The notes under the pieces are model-generated. The model did not search any database, was not told the DNA's origin, and saw nothing but the letters and a program-made list of their open reading frames with translations. The position numbers and the translations under genes are program-made. Positions 13,071 to 20,953 of a DNA stretch of 21,329 nucleotides are shown piece after piece (position 1 is the first letter of the stretch; each line of letters opens with the position of its first letter). Source of the DNA: a virus; IMG/VR virus record IMGVR_UViG_3300012920_000340, positions 1 through 21,329 of that record, one strand, 5' to 3'.

Positions 13071-14636
13071 ATGAATGTAACAGCTCAAGGGCGATATGAA
13101 GCCTGCGAAGCTCAGCGTGAAACATTTTTAGAGAGAGCAAGGGATAGTTCAAAACTTACTTTGCCAACTCTAATACCACCAAGTAGCTATAGCAGTTCAA
13201 CAAGATACCCTCAGCCCTTTCAAGGGATTGGTGCAAGGGGAGTTAATAATTTAGCATCAAAACTTTTACTTTCTTTAGTTCCTCCCAACGCTCCTTTCTT
13301 TAGATTGAAGATGGATGATTTTGTCATTAAGGAAATCGAAGGTGATGAAAGTTTGAAATCCTCAATCGAGGAAGGGCTATCATCTATTGAAAGAGCTATC
13401 ATGACAGATATTGATGTGATGGCTGATAGAGTTGCAATTTTTGAATCACTAAAACATTTAATCGTAGCAGGAAATGTACTCTTATTTGTGGGCGAAGGTG
13501 GAATGCGAGTATTCCCCTTATCAAGATATATCACCAAAAGAGACCCAAGCGGTAACATCATGGAGATTATTACTAAAGAGTGTCTTTCTCCAACTACCCT
13601 TCCTGAAGAAATTAGAGAACCAGTAACTGGTCAATTAAAAGATGATGAAAAAACTGTAGATATATTTACTCATATTTACAGAGAAGATAATTTATTTAAA
13701 ATTTATCAAGAAGTAAAAGGTATGATGATACCTAATTCTGAAGGTAGCTTTCCTATAGATAAATCACCTTACATTCCTTTACGTTTTAATAGAGTAGATG
13801 GTGAGGATTATGGAAGAGGTTATGTAGAAGAATACTATGGAGACCTTAAAAGTTTAGAAGGATTGACTAGAGCAATCGTAGAAGGTTCAGCTGCAGCATC
13901 TAAAGTTTTATTTATGGTAGCTCCTAATGGTACTACACGTGCAAGAAAATTAGCTGAGTCTCCTAATGGTGCAATTATAGAAGGTTCATCAGGTGATGTT
14001 TCAGTTTTACAAGTAAATAAATTTGCAGACTTTAGAATTGCATATGACACTATGAATAGAATAGAAACTAGATTGCAGTTTGCTTTTCTACTTAATAGTT
14101 CAATACAAAGAAATGCAGATAGAGTTACAGCTTCAGAAATAAGATTTATGGCTGAAGATTTAGAACAAGCTTTAGGTGGTATATACTCAATACTATCACA
14201 AGAATTTCAGTTGCCTTTTGTTATGCGTAAGATGGCAATGATGGAGAACAACGACAAGTTACCTAAACTTCCAAAAGATGGAGTAAGACCAAGTATTGTA
14301 ACTGGGTTAGAAGCACTTGGTAGAGGTAACGATAAAAATAAATTAATAAGTTTCTTACAAACTTTGGCTGGTACACTTGGACCAGATACAATAGCTAAGT
14401 ATATAAATGTAACCGATGCTATTGCTAGACTTGCAACAAGTGAAGGAATAGACCCTAAAGGATTAGTAAGAAGCGAGCAAGAACTGCAACAAGAAATGGC
14501 AGCTATGCAAGCAGCACAGCAAGACCAACAATTAAATGATGCAGCTATTGCAGCTGGCACTAAAGTTGCTGGCAACATACCGCCTCAATCTCTCGGTGAA
14601 AGCTTACAACAATTACAAAATCAAATAGGACAATAA
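13071..14636 (+). CDS. Portal (head-tail connector) protein, T7 gp8-like
   Basis: This 521-residue protein forms the dodecameric ring through which DNA enters and leaves the capsid. The family's start is seen in RYEACEAQRETFLERARD followed by LTLPTLIPP, then the FQGIGARGVNNLASKLLLSL segment and DYGRGYVEEYYGDLKSLEGL. A Gln-rich C-terminal region (QQEMAAMQAAQQDQQ) is also usual. No Shine-Dalgarno is evident before ATG 13071; ribosomes may re-start from the preceding gene, which ends six bases earlier in the same frame. Confidence 0.95.
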   Translation: MNVTAQGRYEACEAQRETFLERARDSSKLTLPTLIPPSSYSSSTRYPQPFQGIGARGVNNLASKLLLSLVPPNAPFFRLKMDDFVIKEIEGDESLKSSIEEGLSSIERAIMTDIDVMADRVAIFESLKHLIVAGNVLLFVGEGGMRVFPLSRYITKRDPSGNIMEIITKECLSPTTLPEEIREPVTGQLKDDEKTVDIFTHIYREDNLFKIYQEVKGMMIPNSEGSFPIDKSPYIPLRFNRVDGEDYGRGYVEEYYGDLKSLEGLTRAIVEGSAAASKVLFMVAPNGTTRARKLAESPNGAIIEGSSGDVSVLQVNKFADFRIAYDTMNRIETRLQFAFLLNSSIQRNADRVTASEIRFMAEDLEQALGGIYSILSQEFQLPFVMRKMAMMENNDKLPKLPKDGVRPSIVTGLEALGRGNDKNKLISFLQTLAGTLGPDTIAKYINVTDAIARLATSEGIDPKGLVRSEQELQQEMAAMQAAQQDQQLNDAAIAAGTKVAGNIPPQSLGESLQQLQNQIGQ

Positions 14637-15332
14637 ATGGTAGATACAATCGAAATGAAAGATGATGGAGTTAGAGAAGCTCAATCACAAGAACAATTAA
14701 GCAATACAACTGATAGACCTAGTTGGTTGCCTGAGAAGTTTAACAATGCTGAAGATTTAGCAAAAGCTTATGGTGAATTAGAAAAAGCATATTCTTCTAG
14801 GCAAGAACCAATAACTCAGGAAACAGCTGAACAAGCTACAGGTTTATCACTTGATAATTATTACACAGAGTTTGCAGAAAATGGCGAACTTAGTGAAAAC
14901 AGTTATAATCAATTAGCTTCTCAAGGATTATCAAAAGAGTTAGTTGATAGTTATATAGAAGGACAAAGTGCAATAGCAGATAATCATGTACAACAAATAC
15001 AGAATGCTGCAGGTAGCACGCAAGACTATGAAAAGATTACTCAGTGGGCAGGCTCAAACTTACCTGAAGCTGAAGTAGAAACTTTCAATAATATTGTAGA
15101 GAACGGAACTGTAGAAGAAGCAATGATGGCTGTTACTGGTTTAAAAGCTAGATATAACAATCAAGTTGGAATGCAGCCAAAGATTTTACAAGGTCAAGTA
15201 TCTGCTCCTACAAGTGCTTATCAATCCACCGCTGAAATAATTTCAGCAATCAATGACCCAAGATACAATGTAGATACAGCGTATCGTAAGTCAGTTGAAG
15301 ATAAAATAAAGAGGTCAAATGTTTTGGGATAA
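14637..15332 (+). CDS. Capsid assembly scaffolding protein, T7 gp9-like
   Basis: This 231-residue acidic, Gln/Glu-rich, mostly helical protein lies between portal and capsid. The motif PSWLPEKFNNAEDLAKAYGE near residue 30 is typical of scaffolds of this group. A basic C-terminus (YRKSVEDKIKRSNVLG) would contact the capsid protein. The start codon follows the portal stop directly, with AGGA (14627-14630) as ribosome site. The end overlaps a small membrane-protein gene by 14 bases. Confidence 0.9.
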   Translation: MVDTIEMKDDGVREAQSQEQLSNTTDRPSWLPEKFNNAEDLAKAYGELEKAYSSRQEPITQETAEQATGLSLDNYYTEFAENGELSENSYNQLASQGLSKELVDSYIEGQSAIADNHVQQIQNAAGSTQDYEKITQWAGSNLPEAEVETFNNIVENGTVEEAMMAVTGLKARYNNQVGMQPKILQGQVSAPTSAYQSTAEIISAINDPRYNVDTAYRKSVEDKIKRSNVLG

Positions 15333-15432
15333 ATTAAAAACTTTTTGGAACTTTGTAAAACCAGATAATCAAAATTTAATTTGGATTGCTGGAGTTATGT
15401 TCCTATTAGTTCTCCTAACTATAATATTCTAA
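15319..15432 (+). CDS. Small single-span membrane protein (37 aa)
   Basis: ATG 15319 to TAA 15430-15432 encodes MFWDKLKTFWNFVKPDNQN followed by one hydrophobic segment, LIWIAGVMFLLVLLTIIF, that reaches the C-terminus. GAGG (15311-15314) precedes the start. The last base of its stop is the first of the holin ATG (TAATG), so the two are coupled. A role in lysis, as a second holin, antiholin or spanin-like helper, is inferred from this neighbour; the sequence alone only shows a membrane peptide with an aromatic, amphipathic N-terminal part. Confidence 0.7.
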   Translation: MFWDKLKTFWNFVKPDNQNLIWIAGVMFLLVLLTIIF

Positions 15433-15848
15433 TGATACAATTATTAGGAGCAGCTTCTCCTATAATATCTGCATTATTTAAAACAGTAGATAAGGTAGTA
15501 GATAGCAAAGAAGAAAAAGATAAAATTAAAGCAAAGATACAAGAACAAGCTTTAGCTGGAGAGATGAAAGAAATTTCTACTGCAGCTAATATTATTCTAG
15601 CTGAAGCTAAAAGTGAAAGTTGGATTGCTCGTTCTTGGCGTCCTTTGTTAATGATGATTGCTATTATAATTATAGCAAACAATTATTTAATAGTTCCATA
15701 TGCAAACGCATTCTTTGGCGTAGGCATACACTTAGATTTACCTGATGCTTTGTGGACCTTACTAACTATTGGAGTTGGAGGTTATACGTTGGGTAGAAGT
15801 TCTGAAAAAATTGCAGACAAACTTAAAAAACCAAAAGGAGATATATAA
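15432..15848 (+). CDS. Holin of the 3TM (GTA-type) family
   Basis: This 138-residue protein would permeabilise the inner membrane at lysis so that the amidase reaches the wall. An N-terminal hydrophobic stretch (MIQLLGAASPIISALF) is followed by a charged helix (DSKEEKDKIKAKIQEQALAG), then ESWIARSWRP with the hydrophobic LLMMIAIIIIANNYLIV, and a last segment ALWTLLTIGVGGYTLGRS. This is the pattern of the 3TM holin family described from gene transfer agents. I start at ATG 15432, which overlaps the stop of the small membrane protein. An earlier in-frame TTG at 15381 would lie within that gene. Confidence 0.85.
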   Translation: MIQLLGAASPIISALFKTVDKVVDSKEEKDKIKAKIQEQALAGEMKEISTAANIILAEAKSESWIARSWRPLLMMIAIIIIANNYLIVPYANAFFGVGIHLDLPDALWTLLTIGVGGYTLGRSSEKIADKLKKPKGDI

Positions 15849-15952
15849 TGGCTTATGGTAAGATGATGTCAAAACCTAAAAAGATGAAACAGCAAGCAGC
15901 TATTGCTATCAGTAAAAAGAAAAGAAAAGGTCTTAAAATTAAAAAGAAATGA
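15848..15952 (+). CDS. Very basic 34-aa protein
   Basis: ATG 15848 shares a base with the holin stop, and GGAG (15837-15840) lies seven bases ahead. The product, starting MAYGKMMSKPKKMKQQAAIA, is almost half Lys/Arg, with a C-terminal KKKRKGLKIKKK. Such a peptide could bind nucleic acid or sit in the virion with the DNA. No family is recognised. Its stop overlaps the next start (ATGA). Confidence 0.6.
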   Translation: MAYGKMMSKPKKMKQQAAIAISKKKRKGLKIKKK

Positions 15953-16113
15953 GTATGACACCCGAAATGAAAAAGAAGCTTAAAGTTCATAGTAAACATC
16001 ATACTGCTAAACATATGGCGGTAATGAATGCTATGATAAGAAGCGGAAAATCCTTTAATCAAGCACATCGTGCAGCTTTAAAAATTGAGCGTAAAGGAAA
16101 ACAAACCACTTAA
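15949..16113 (+). CDS. Small basic His/Lys-rich protein (54 aa)
   Basis: The frame starts at ATG 15949, overlapping the previous stop, or at the second Met two codons later. KLKVHSKHHTAKHMAVMNAM followed by IRSGKSFNQAHRAALK resembles a type of short protein I have seen in many tailed phages, with two helices and a G-K-S/T-F-x-x-A-H turn. The function is unknown. It belongs to the run of small genes between scaffold and capsid. Confidence 0.65.
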   Translation: MSMTPEMKKKLKVHSKHHTAKHMAVMNAMIRSGKSFNQAHRAALKIERKGKQTT

Positions 16114-16345
16114 CAAACCCATAAGGGAAGTTAAGGGTAATAAAAAATTTAAAGTTTTTGTAAAAGATAAAAAGACAGGAAACATAAAGACTATCAGATA
16201 CGGGGATGCAAATATGCGAATACGTAAAAATAATCCTGCAGCTAAAAAAAGTTTTATTGCTAGACATTCTGCTATCTTAGCGAAAGTAACTGGTCAGAAA
16301 AATTTATCGCCCGTGTATTGGGCGTTACGTTCTTGGAAAACATAA
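16085..16345 (+). CDS. DUF5872-like protein, TTG start (86 aa)
   Basis: The stretch KTIRYGDANMRIRKNNPAAK followed by KSFIARHSA and YWALRSWKT matches the conserved pattern (R-x-G-D-x-N-M-x-I-x-x-x-x-P-x-x-x-x-S-F-x-A-R-H and a Trp-rich end) of a small phage family that I associate with DUF5872. It is common in marine podo- and myoviruses and its function is unknown. No ATG precedes the conserved part; TTG 16085, within the previous gene, is the best start and gives 86 residues. Some members contain a Cys pair that is missing here. The gene ends at the stem-loop before the capsid gene. Confidence 0.7.
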   Translation: MSVKENKPLNKPIREVKGNKKFKVFVKDKKTGNIKTIRYGDANMRIRKNNPAAKKSFIARHSAILAKVTGQKNLSPVYWALRSWKT

Positions 16346-16365
16346 CCACCTCTTATTAGAGGGGT
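16345..16365 (+). terminator. Stem-loop after the small-gene cluster, possible weak terminator
   Basis: ACC-A-CCTCT (16345-16353) pairs with AGAGGGGT (16358-16365) around TATT, eight pairs with one bulged A. It is followed by GCTTTCTGTT, a poor T run, so it may attenuate or mark RNA processing before the capsid gene. It begins in the stop codon of the gene upstream. The 113 bases up to the capsid start hold no gene. Confidence 0.4.
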
Positions 16366-16458
16366 GCTTTCTGTTACTATTATCACAAGCCTCTTGCGAG
16401 AGACAACTTTTGAAAACGTAAAGAATGATAATCAACATTTATTATAAGGAAATATAAT

Positions 16459-17412
16459 ATGGCAAACGCAACTGTAAGCTTTCTTGGTAAGGCTAATAAT
16501 ACGGGTGATGATAATGCCTTGTTTCTTAAAGTATTTTCTGGTGAAGTATTAGCAGCATTTGCTAAGCAAAACAAAATGTTACCAATGACTATGGTAAGAA
16601 GTATTGCTAGTGGTAAATCTGCACAGTTCCCAGTGTTTGGTAGAGCAGCAGCAGCTGAGTATCACACTGCAGGTAACGAAATTACTGGTCAGGTAATACA
16701 ACAAAATGAGAAGATTATTACTATTGACGATTTACTTATCTCGCACAGTTTCATATCTGAACTGGACGAGGCAAAAGTACATTATGATTATAGAACAATC
16801 TACTCAAAAGAAATGGGTGAAGCACTCGCAAACAAAATAGACCAACACTTGTTACAACTTGTAGTACTAGCTGCTAGAAGCAGTGCAACTACAAATGGTA
16901 CAGGTAGTGGTAATGTCATTGTCGATGCAGACGCAAACACAAATGCAGCAAGTTTAATTACTTCTATATTTGAAGCGGCTGAAGATTTAGATAATGACAA
17001 TGTTCCTTCAGAAGATAGGTTCTGTGTTATGACTCCAAACTTGTACTACAACTTAGTACAAAACGACAAAATCTTAAATAGAGACTTTGGCGGACAAAAT
17101 GGCGTCTACGCAGAAGGTTCAGTCTTAAAAGTAGCTGGTATCAATATTGTGAAAAGCAATACTGCAGCAACTGCATTTACAGACCAATCTTCAGCATCAA
17201 ACACAGGCCAGAATAATGATTATCGTGGAGATTTCTCAACTACTCAAGCAGTAGTATTCCACAAATCAGCTGTCGGTACTGTAAAACTAAAAGACTTAAA
17301 GATGGAATCTGAATACGACATACGTAGACAGGGCACGTTGATGGTCGGAAAACTAGCGTATGGACATGGTATCTTAAGACCAGAGTCAGCGGTAGAAATC
17401 AAAACATCATAA
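16459..17412 (+). CDS. Major capsid protein, T7 gp10-like
   Basis: This 317-residue HK97-fold shell protein fits the capsid proteins of T7-like marine phages: GKSAQFPVFGRAAAAEYHTA near residue 55, IDDLLISHSFISELDEAKVH, and the C-terminal SEYDIRRQGTLMVGKLAYGH. AAGGA (16446-16450) lies eight bases ahead of the ATG, a strong site in keeping with high output. The gene stands alone between the stem-loop at 16345 and a strong terminator at 17427, so its transcript can be made in excess, as with T7 gene 10 and its terminator. No frameshifted longer form is apparent. Confidence 0.96.
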   Translation: MANATVSFLGKANNTGDDNALFLKVFSGEVLAAFAKQNKMLPMTMVRSIASGKSAQFPVFGRAAAAEYHTAGNEITGQVIQQNEKIITIDDLLISHSFISELDEAKVHYDYRTIYSKEMGEALANKIDQHLLQLVVLAARSSATTNGTGSGNVIVDADANTNAASLITSIFEAAEDLDNDNVPSEDRFCVMTPNLYYNLVQNDKILNRDFGGQNGVYAEGSVLKVAGINIVKSNTAATAFTDQSSASNTGQNNDYRGDFSTTQAVVFHKSAVGTVKLKDLKMESEYDIRRQGTLMVGKLAYGHGILRPESAVEIKTS

Positions 17413-17426
17413 TCTTTAAATCAAGT

Positions 17427-17474
17427 GCTAGCTCCCGTGAACCAAAATGGGGAACTACGGAGCTAGCCATTTTT
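17427..17474 (+). terminator. Intrinsic terminator after the capsid gene
   Basis: GCTAGCTCC (17427-17435) pairs perfectly with GGAGCTAGC (17459-17467), extended by two pairs after a bulged C, with an 18-base loop and a following ATTTTT (17469-17474). It corresponds in place to the T-phi terminator of T7, which also follows the capsid gene. The next gene begins five bases after the T run. Confidence 0.85.
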
Positions 17475-17478
17475 CCAA

Positions 17479-18090
17479 ATGACACAAACAAATACAACTG
17501 AGCTAGAAGCAGTAAATACTATTCTATCTGCTATTGGTGAAGCTCCTATAAATTCTTTATCAGGAACTTTACCTATTGATGCAACTCAAGCTAAAAACTT
17601 ATTAGCTGAAGTAAGTAGAGAGATACAAGCTGCAGGCTGGCACTATAACAGTTTTTACGAATACACATTAAGTTTAGATACAGATAGCAAGATACCACTA
17701 GCTGAAAACATTATGAGAGTGGACCTTGATATAAGTAAATATCCTCAAAGTGAATTAGATGTAATAAAAAGAGGAAGCTTTCTCTTTAATAAAAAAGGCA
17801 ACACTTTTACTTTTAGTAAAGCACTAGAAGCTAAGGTTGTTTTGTTTTTACCTTTTGACGAACTACCTGAGAATGCAAGACGATACATTGTAATACGTGC
17901 TGCAAGAATGTTTCAGGATAGATTACTTGGTGCAAACACTTTACATGGATTTCAAGTTCAAGATGAACTCAATGCACTTGCAGTTTTAAAACAAGAAGAG
18001 GCAGAAACTGCAGACCATAGCATCTTTAATAACCTAGATAGCTTCAGCATAATAAACAGAAAACAAGATACAGATACTAACTTATACTAA
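17479..18090 (+). CDS. Tail tubular protein A, T7 gp11-like
   Basis: This 203-residue protein would form the gatekeeper ring under the portal. TELEAVNTILSAIGEAPINS at the start, followed by EVSREIQAAGWHYN, is the typical beginning of the family, and RRYIVIRAARMFQDR is also typical. The ATG lies only five bases beyond the T run of the capsid terminator and has no Shine-Dalgarno, so efficient translation probably needs read-through transcripts. It ends coupled to the next gene (TAATG). Confidence 0.93.
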   Translation: MTQTNTTELEAVNTILSAIGEAPINSLSGTLPIDATQAKNLLAEVSREIQAAGWHYNSFYEYTLSLDTDSKIPLAENIMRVDLDISKYPQSELDVIKRGSFLFNKKGNTFTFSKALEAKVVLFLPFDELPENARRYIVIRAARMFQDRLLGANTLHGFQVQDELNALAVLKQEEAETADHSIFNNLDSFSIINRKQDTDTNLY

Positions 18091-20489
18091 TGCCACTAAT
18101 AAATCATTCTATACCTAATTTAATTAATGGCGTGTCTCAACAAAGTGAAAGTTTGAGACTAGGCTCTCAAGCAGAAAGTCAAATAAATGGTATATCAAGT
18201 GTAGTAGAAGGTCTGAAGAAAAGAACGCCTACAGAGTTTATTAAGAAAATCTCAAGTACAGGTCTTACTAAACCTTTTATACATACAATAAATAGAGATA
18301 GTAATGAGCGTTACATTGTAATCATAACTCAAAATGACATTGAGGTTTATGGTATTGATGGAACTGAGTATACTGTAAATAAACCTGCAGGAACTGCTTA
18401 CTTAAATGAGTCAGACCCCAAAGCTGTATTTGAAGCACTAACTATAGCAGACCATACTTTTATTATTAATAAAAATAAAACTGTAGCTATGGATAGCACA
18501 GTAACTGCAGCTAGGCCTTTTGAAGCTGTTTATTCTGTACTTCAAGGAGTAACACAAACAGAATACAATATAATTATTAATGGAACGACATATACATATA
18601 CCACTTCATCAAGTGCCTCAGCATATCAAACTACTGAGATAGTAGACCAATTAATCTCTAATATTGGTTCTTTATCTGGTTTTACAATTACAGACTTAGG
18701 TTCAGATATACACTTCTCGAGTGCCTCAGATTTTACAATAAAAGCTACAGATGGTTTTGGTAATCAAGCATCTCAAGTAATAAAAGGCTCAGCACAAAAG
18801 TTTTCTGATTTACCTACAAAAGCAGTAAATGGATTTGAGGTAGAGATTACTGGAGACAACTCTAATGCTTTTGACAACTATTATGTTAAGTGGGTATCAG
18901 GTGGAAACAATGATGAGGGCTTCTTTCAAGAATGCCAACTATCAGGATTAAAAGATAGTCTTGATGTTTCTACAATGCCACACTTATTAATAAGACAAGC
19001 AGATGGAAACTTTAGATTTGTTCCTGCTAATGGCTCTACATATACAATAAGTGGCACTGATTTTTCAGTTCCTGAGTTTGGAAGTAGGGTAGCTGGTGAT
19101 TTAGTTTCTGCTCCCGAACCTTCTTTTGTTGGTCAAAAAATATCTGATATATTCTTTCATAGAAATAGACTAGGTTTTATATCTGATGAAAGTATTGTTA
19201 TGTCTAGGGCAGGCGAGTTTTTTAAATTCTTTCCTGAAACAGTAACAACTATATTAGACTCAGACCCAATAGATGTAAACGTATCACACGTTAAAGTTTC
19301 TAAGTTAAGACACGCAATACCTTTTAACCAAGAACTGCTTTTATTCTCAGACCAAACACAGTTTGTTTTATCAGGTGCAAACATTCTTACTCCTTCTAAT
19401 GTTGTAATAAATGCTACTACTGAATTTGAAACATCACTAAATGCTAAGCCCGTATCAGCTGGTAGAAACGTATTCTTTGTATTTAACAAAGGTAACTTCT
19501 CAGGCGTAAGAGAATACTTTGTTGATGCTGATAGTGATACGAATGATGCCGATGATATAACTGGTGCAGTTCCTAAATATATTCCTAAAGATGTTTTTAA
19601 ACTTGCTATAGCAACTAACGAAAACTTTTTAGCTGTCTTATCAAGTGAAGAAGAAAATTGTTTGTATAATTATCAATGGTATATTTCCAACAATCAAAAG
19701 TTACAAAGTGCTTGGCACAAGTTTACTTTTGGAACTGCAGCTAATACAAAAATATTAAACTGTGATTTTATAGAAACAGATTTATTCTTATTAGTAGAAA
19801 GAACAGATGGAGTGCATATAGTAAAAATGCAGATAGCTCCTGCAGTTGTAGATACTGATGCTACATATCTTACACATTTAGATATGAAAGTTAATGAGAG
19901 TTCAACTGGCTTAACTAAATCTTACAACTCAGGTACTAATCAAACTACAGTTACACTTCCGTATAAAATTTATAATGATATGCAAGTTGTTACTCGTAAT
20001 GTTTCTGGTAGTTCTACTATTGCTGGTGAAATTATTACACCCGTATCGGCAACAACTGGTCAGAATACTATAGTCCTTACTGGAGACCAAACTTCTACTA
20101 AGTTTTTTATAGGAGAAAAATATACTTTTGAATACGAGTTCTCTCAACAATATCTAGCTATAGGCGGTGGCCAAAGAAGTAGGACCAATATTAAAGAAGG
20201 CAGATTACAAATTCGTAATTGGTCTGTAGGTTTTGATAATAGCGGACACTTTAAAGTAAACATCACTCCAAAGAATAGAAGCACTACTACAGAAATATTT
20301 AATGGTGCAGTTGTTGGTAGTGGAACTATTAACGGAATAAATCTTGAAGATGGAGATTTTACTTTTGCAATACAATCAAGAAACGAAGGCTTAGTTGTTA
20401 AATTGACTAATAGTGAATACTTACCTTCCAACTTTATAAATGCGGAATGGCAAGGTTTCTATAATCAAACATCATCACAAAATGCTTAA
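18090..20489 (+). CDS. Tail tubular protein B, T7 gp12-like
   Basis: This 799-residue nozzle protein of the short tail begins with the family signature SIPNLINGVSQQSESLRLGSQ and continues with KRTPTEFIKKI. KISDIFFHRNRLGFISDE and SVPEFGSRVAGD are further conserved parts, and the C-terminal SRNEGLVVKLTNSEYLPSNF is also typical. The length is in the usual range for the family. Start and stop each overlap the neighbours by one base (TAATG), giving a coupled gp11-gp12-gp13 set. Confidence 0.95.
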   Translation: MPLINHSIPNLINGVSQQSESLRLGSQAESQINGISSVVEGLKKRTPTEFIKKISSTGLTKPFIHTINRDSNERYIVIITQNDIEVYGIDGTEYTVNKPAGTAYLNESDPKAVFEALTIADHTFIINKNKTVAMDSTVTAARPFEAVYSVLQGVTQTEYNIIINGTTYTYTTSSSASAYQTTEIVDQLISNIGSLSGFTITDLGSDIHFSSASDFTIKATDGFGNQASQVIKGSAQKFSDLPTKAVNGFEVEITGDNSNAFDNYYVKWVSGGNNDEGFFQECQLSGLKDSLDVSTMPHLLIRQADGNFRFVPANGSTYTISGTDFSVPEFGSRVAGDLVSAPEPSFVGQKISDIFFHRNRLGFISDESIVMSRAGEFFKFFPETVTTILDSDPIDVNVSHVKVSKLRHAIPFNQELLLFSDQTQFVLSGANILTPSNVVINATTEFETSLNAKPVSAGRNVFFVFNKGNFSGVREYFVDADSDTNDADDITGAVPKYIPKDVFKLAIATNENFLAVLSSEEENCLYNYQWYISNNQKLQSAWHKFTFGTAANTKILNCDFIETDLFLLVERTDGVHIVKMQIAPAVVDTDATYLTHLDMKVNESSTGLTKSYNSGTNQTTVTLPYKIYNDMQVVTRNVSGSSTIAGEIITPVSATTGQNTIVLTGDQTSTKFFIGEKYTFEYEFSQQYLAIGGGQRSRTNIKEGRLQIRNWSVGFDNSGHFKVNITPKNRSTTTEIFNGAVVGSGTINGINLEDGDFTFAIQSRNEGLVVKLTNSEYLPSNFINAEWQGFYNQTSSQNA

Positions 20490-20953
20490 TGCCTTATATA
20501 AAAATTACAGACGTAAACGATGTAAAGTTTCTAAGTAAAAATTTACGTAAAGAAGATATAGATGAAATAAAAGCTAACAGTAATTCTAATCCGTATCACG
20601 CTTTATACACTGGTTACAAATATTCTCATTTACCTCTAACAATTATGAATGATGAAAATATTCCAGTAATGATTTTAGGAGTCATACCTCATGGAAAAAA
20701 CTTAGGTATGATATGGCTTTTAAGTTCACCTGAAATAAAAAATATATCAATGCCCTTTCTACGTAACTGTAGAGGAGTGTTAGATTTATTTCATAAGTCT
20801 TATCCAGTTTTATACAACTATATTGATGCACGTAACACAGTACACGTGAACTGGTTAAGATGGCTAGGATTTAATTTTATAAAAGTGCATCAACAATTTG
20901 GTTATGAAAAAAGAAAATTTATTGAGTTCGTAAAATGTGTAGTCCAACAATAA
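20489..20953 (+). CDS. Internal virion protein A, T7 gp13-like (GNAT-like)
   Basis: This 154-residue protein lies at the gp13 position. Its layout resembles small GNAT acetyltransferase-like phage proteins: IMNDENIPVMILGVIPHGKN and GMIWLLSS give the strand-turn-strand pattern, and the C-terminal NYIDARNTVHVNWLRWLGF recalls the end of the GNAT fold. T7 gp13 is needed for assembly of infectious particles. Whether it is enzymatic here is not known. The start is coupled to gp12 (TAATG), and the end overlaps the next gene by 19 bases. Confidence 0.8.
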   Translation: MPYIKITDVNDVKFLSKNLRKEDIDEIKANSNSNPYHALYTGYKYSHLPLTIMNDENIPVMILGVIPHGKNLGMIWLLSSPEIKNISMPFLRNCRGVLDLFHKSYPVLYNYIDARNTVHVNWLRWLGFNFIKVHQQFGYEKRKFIEFVKCVVQQ

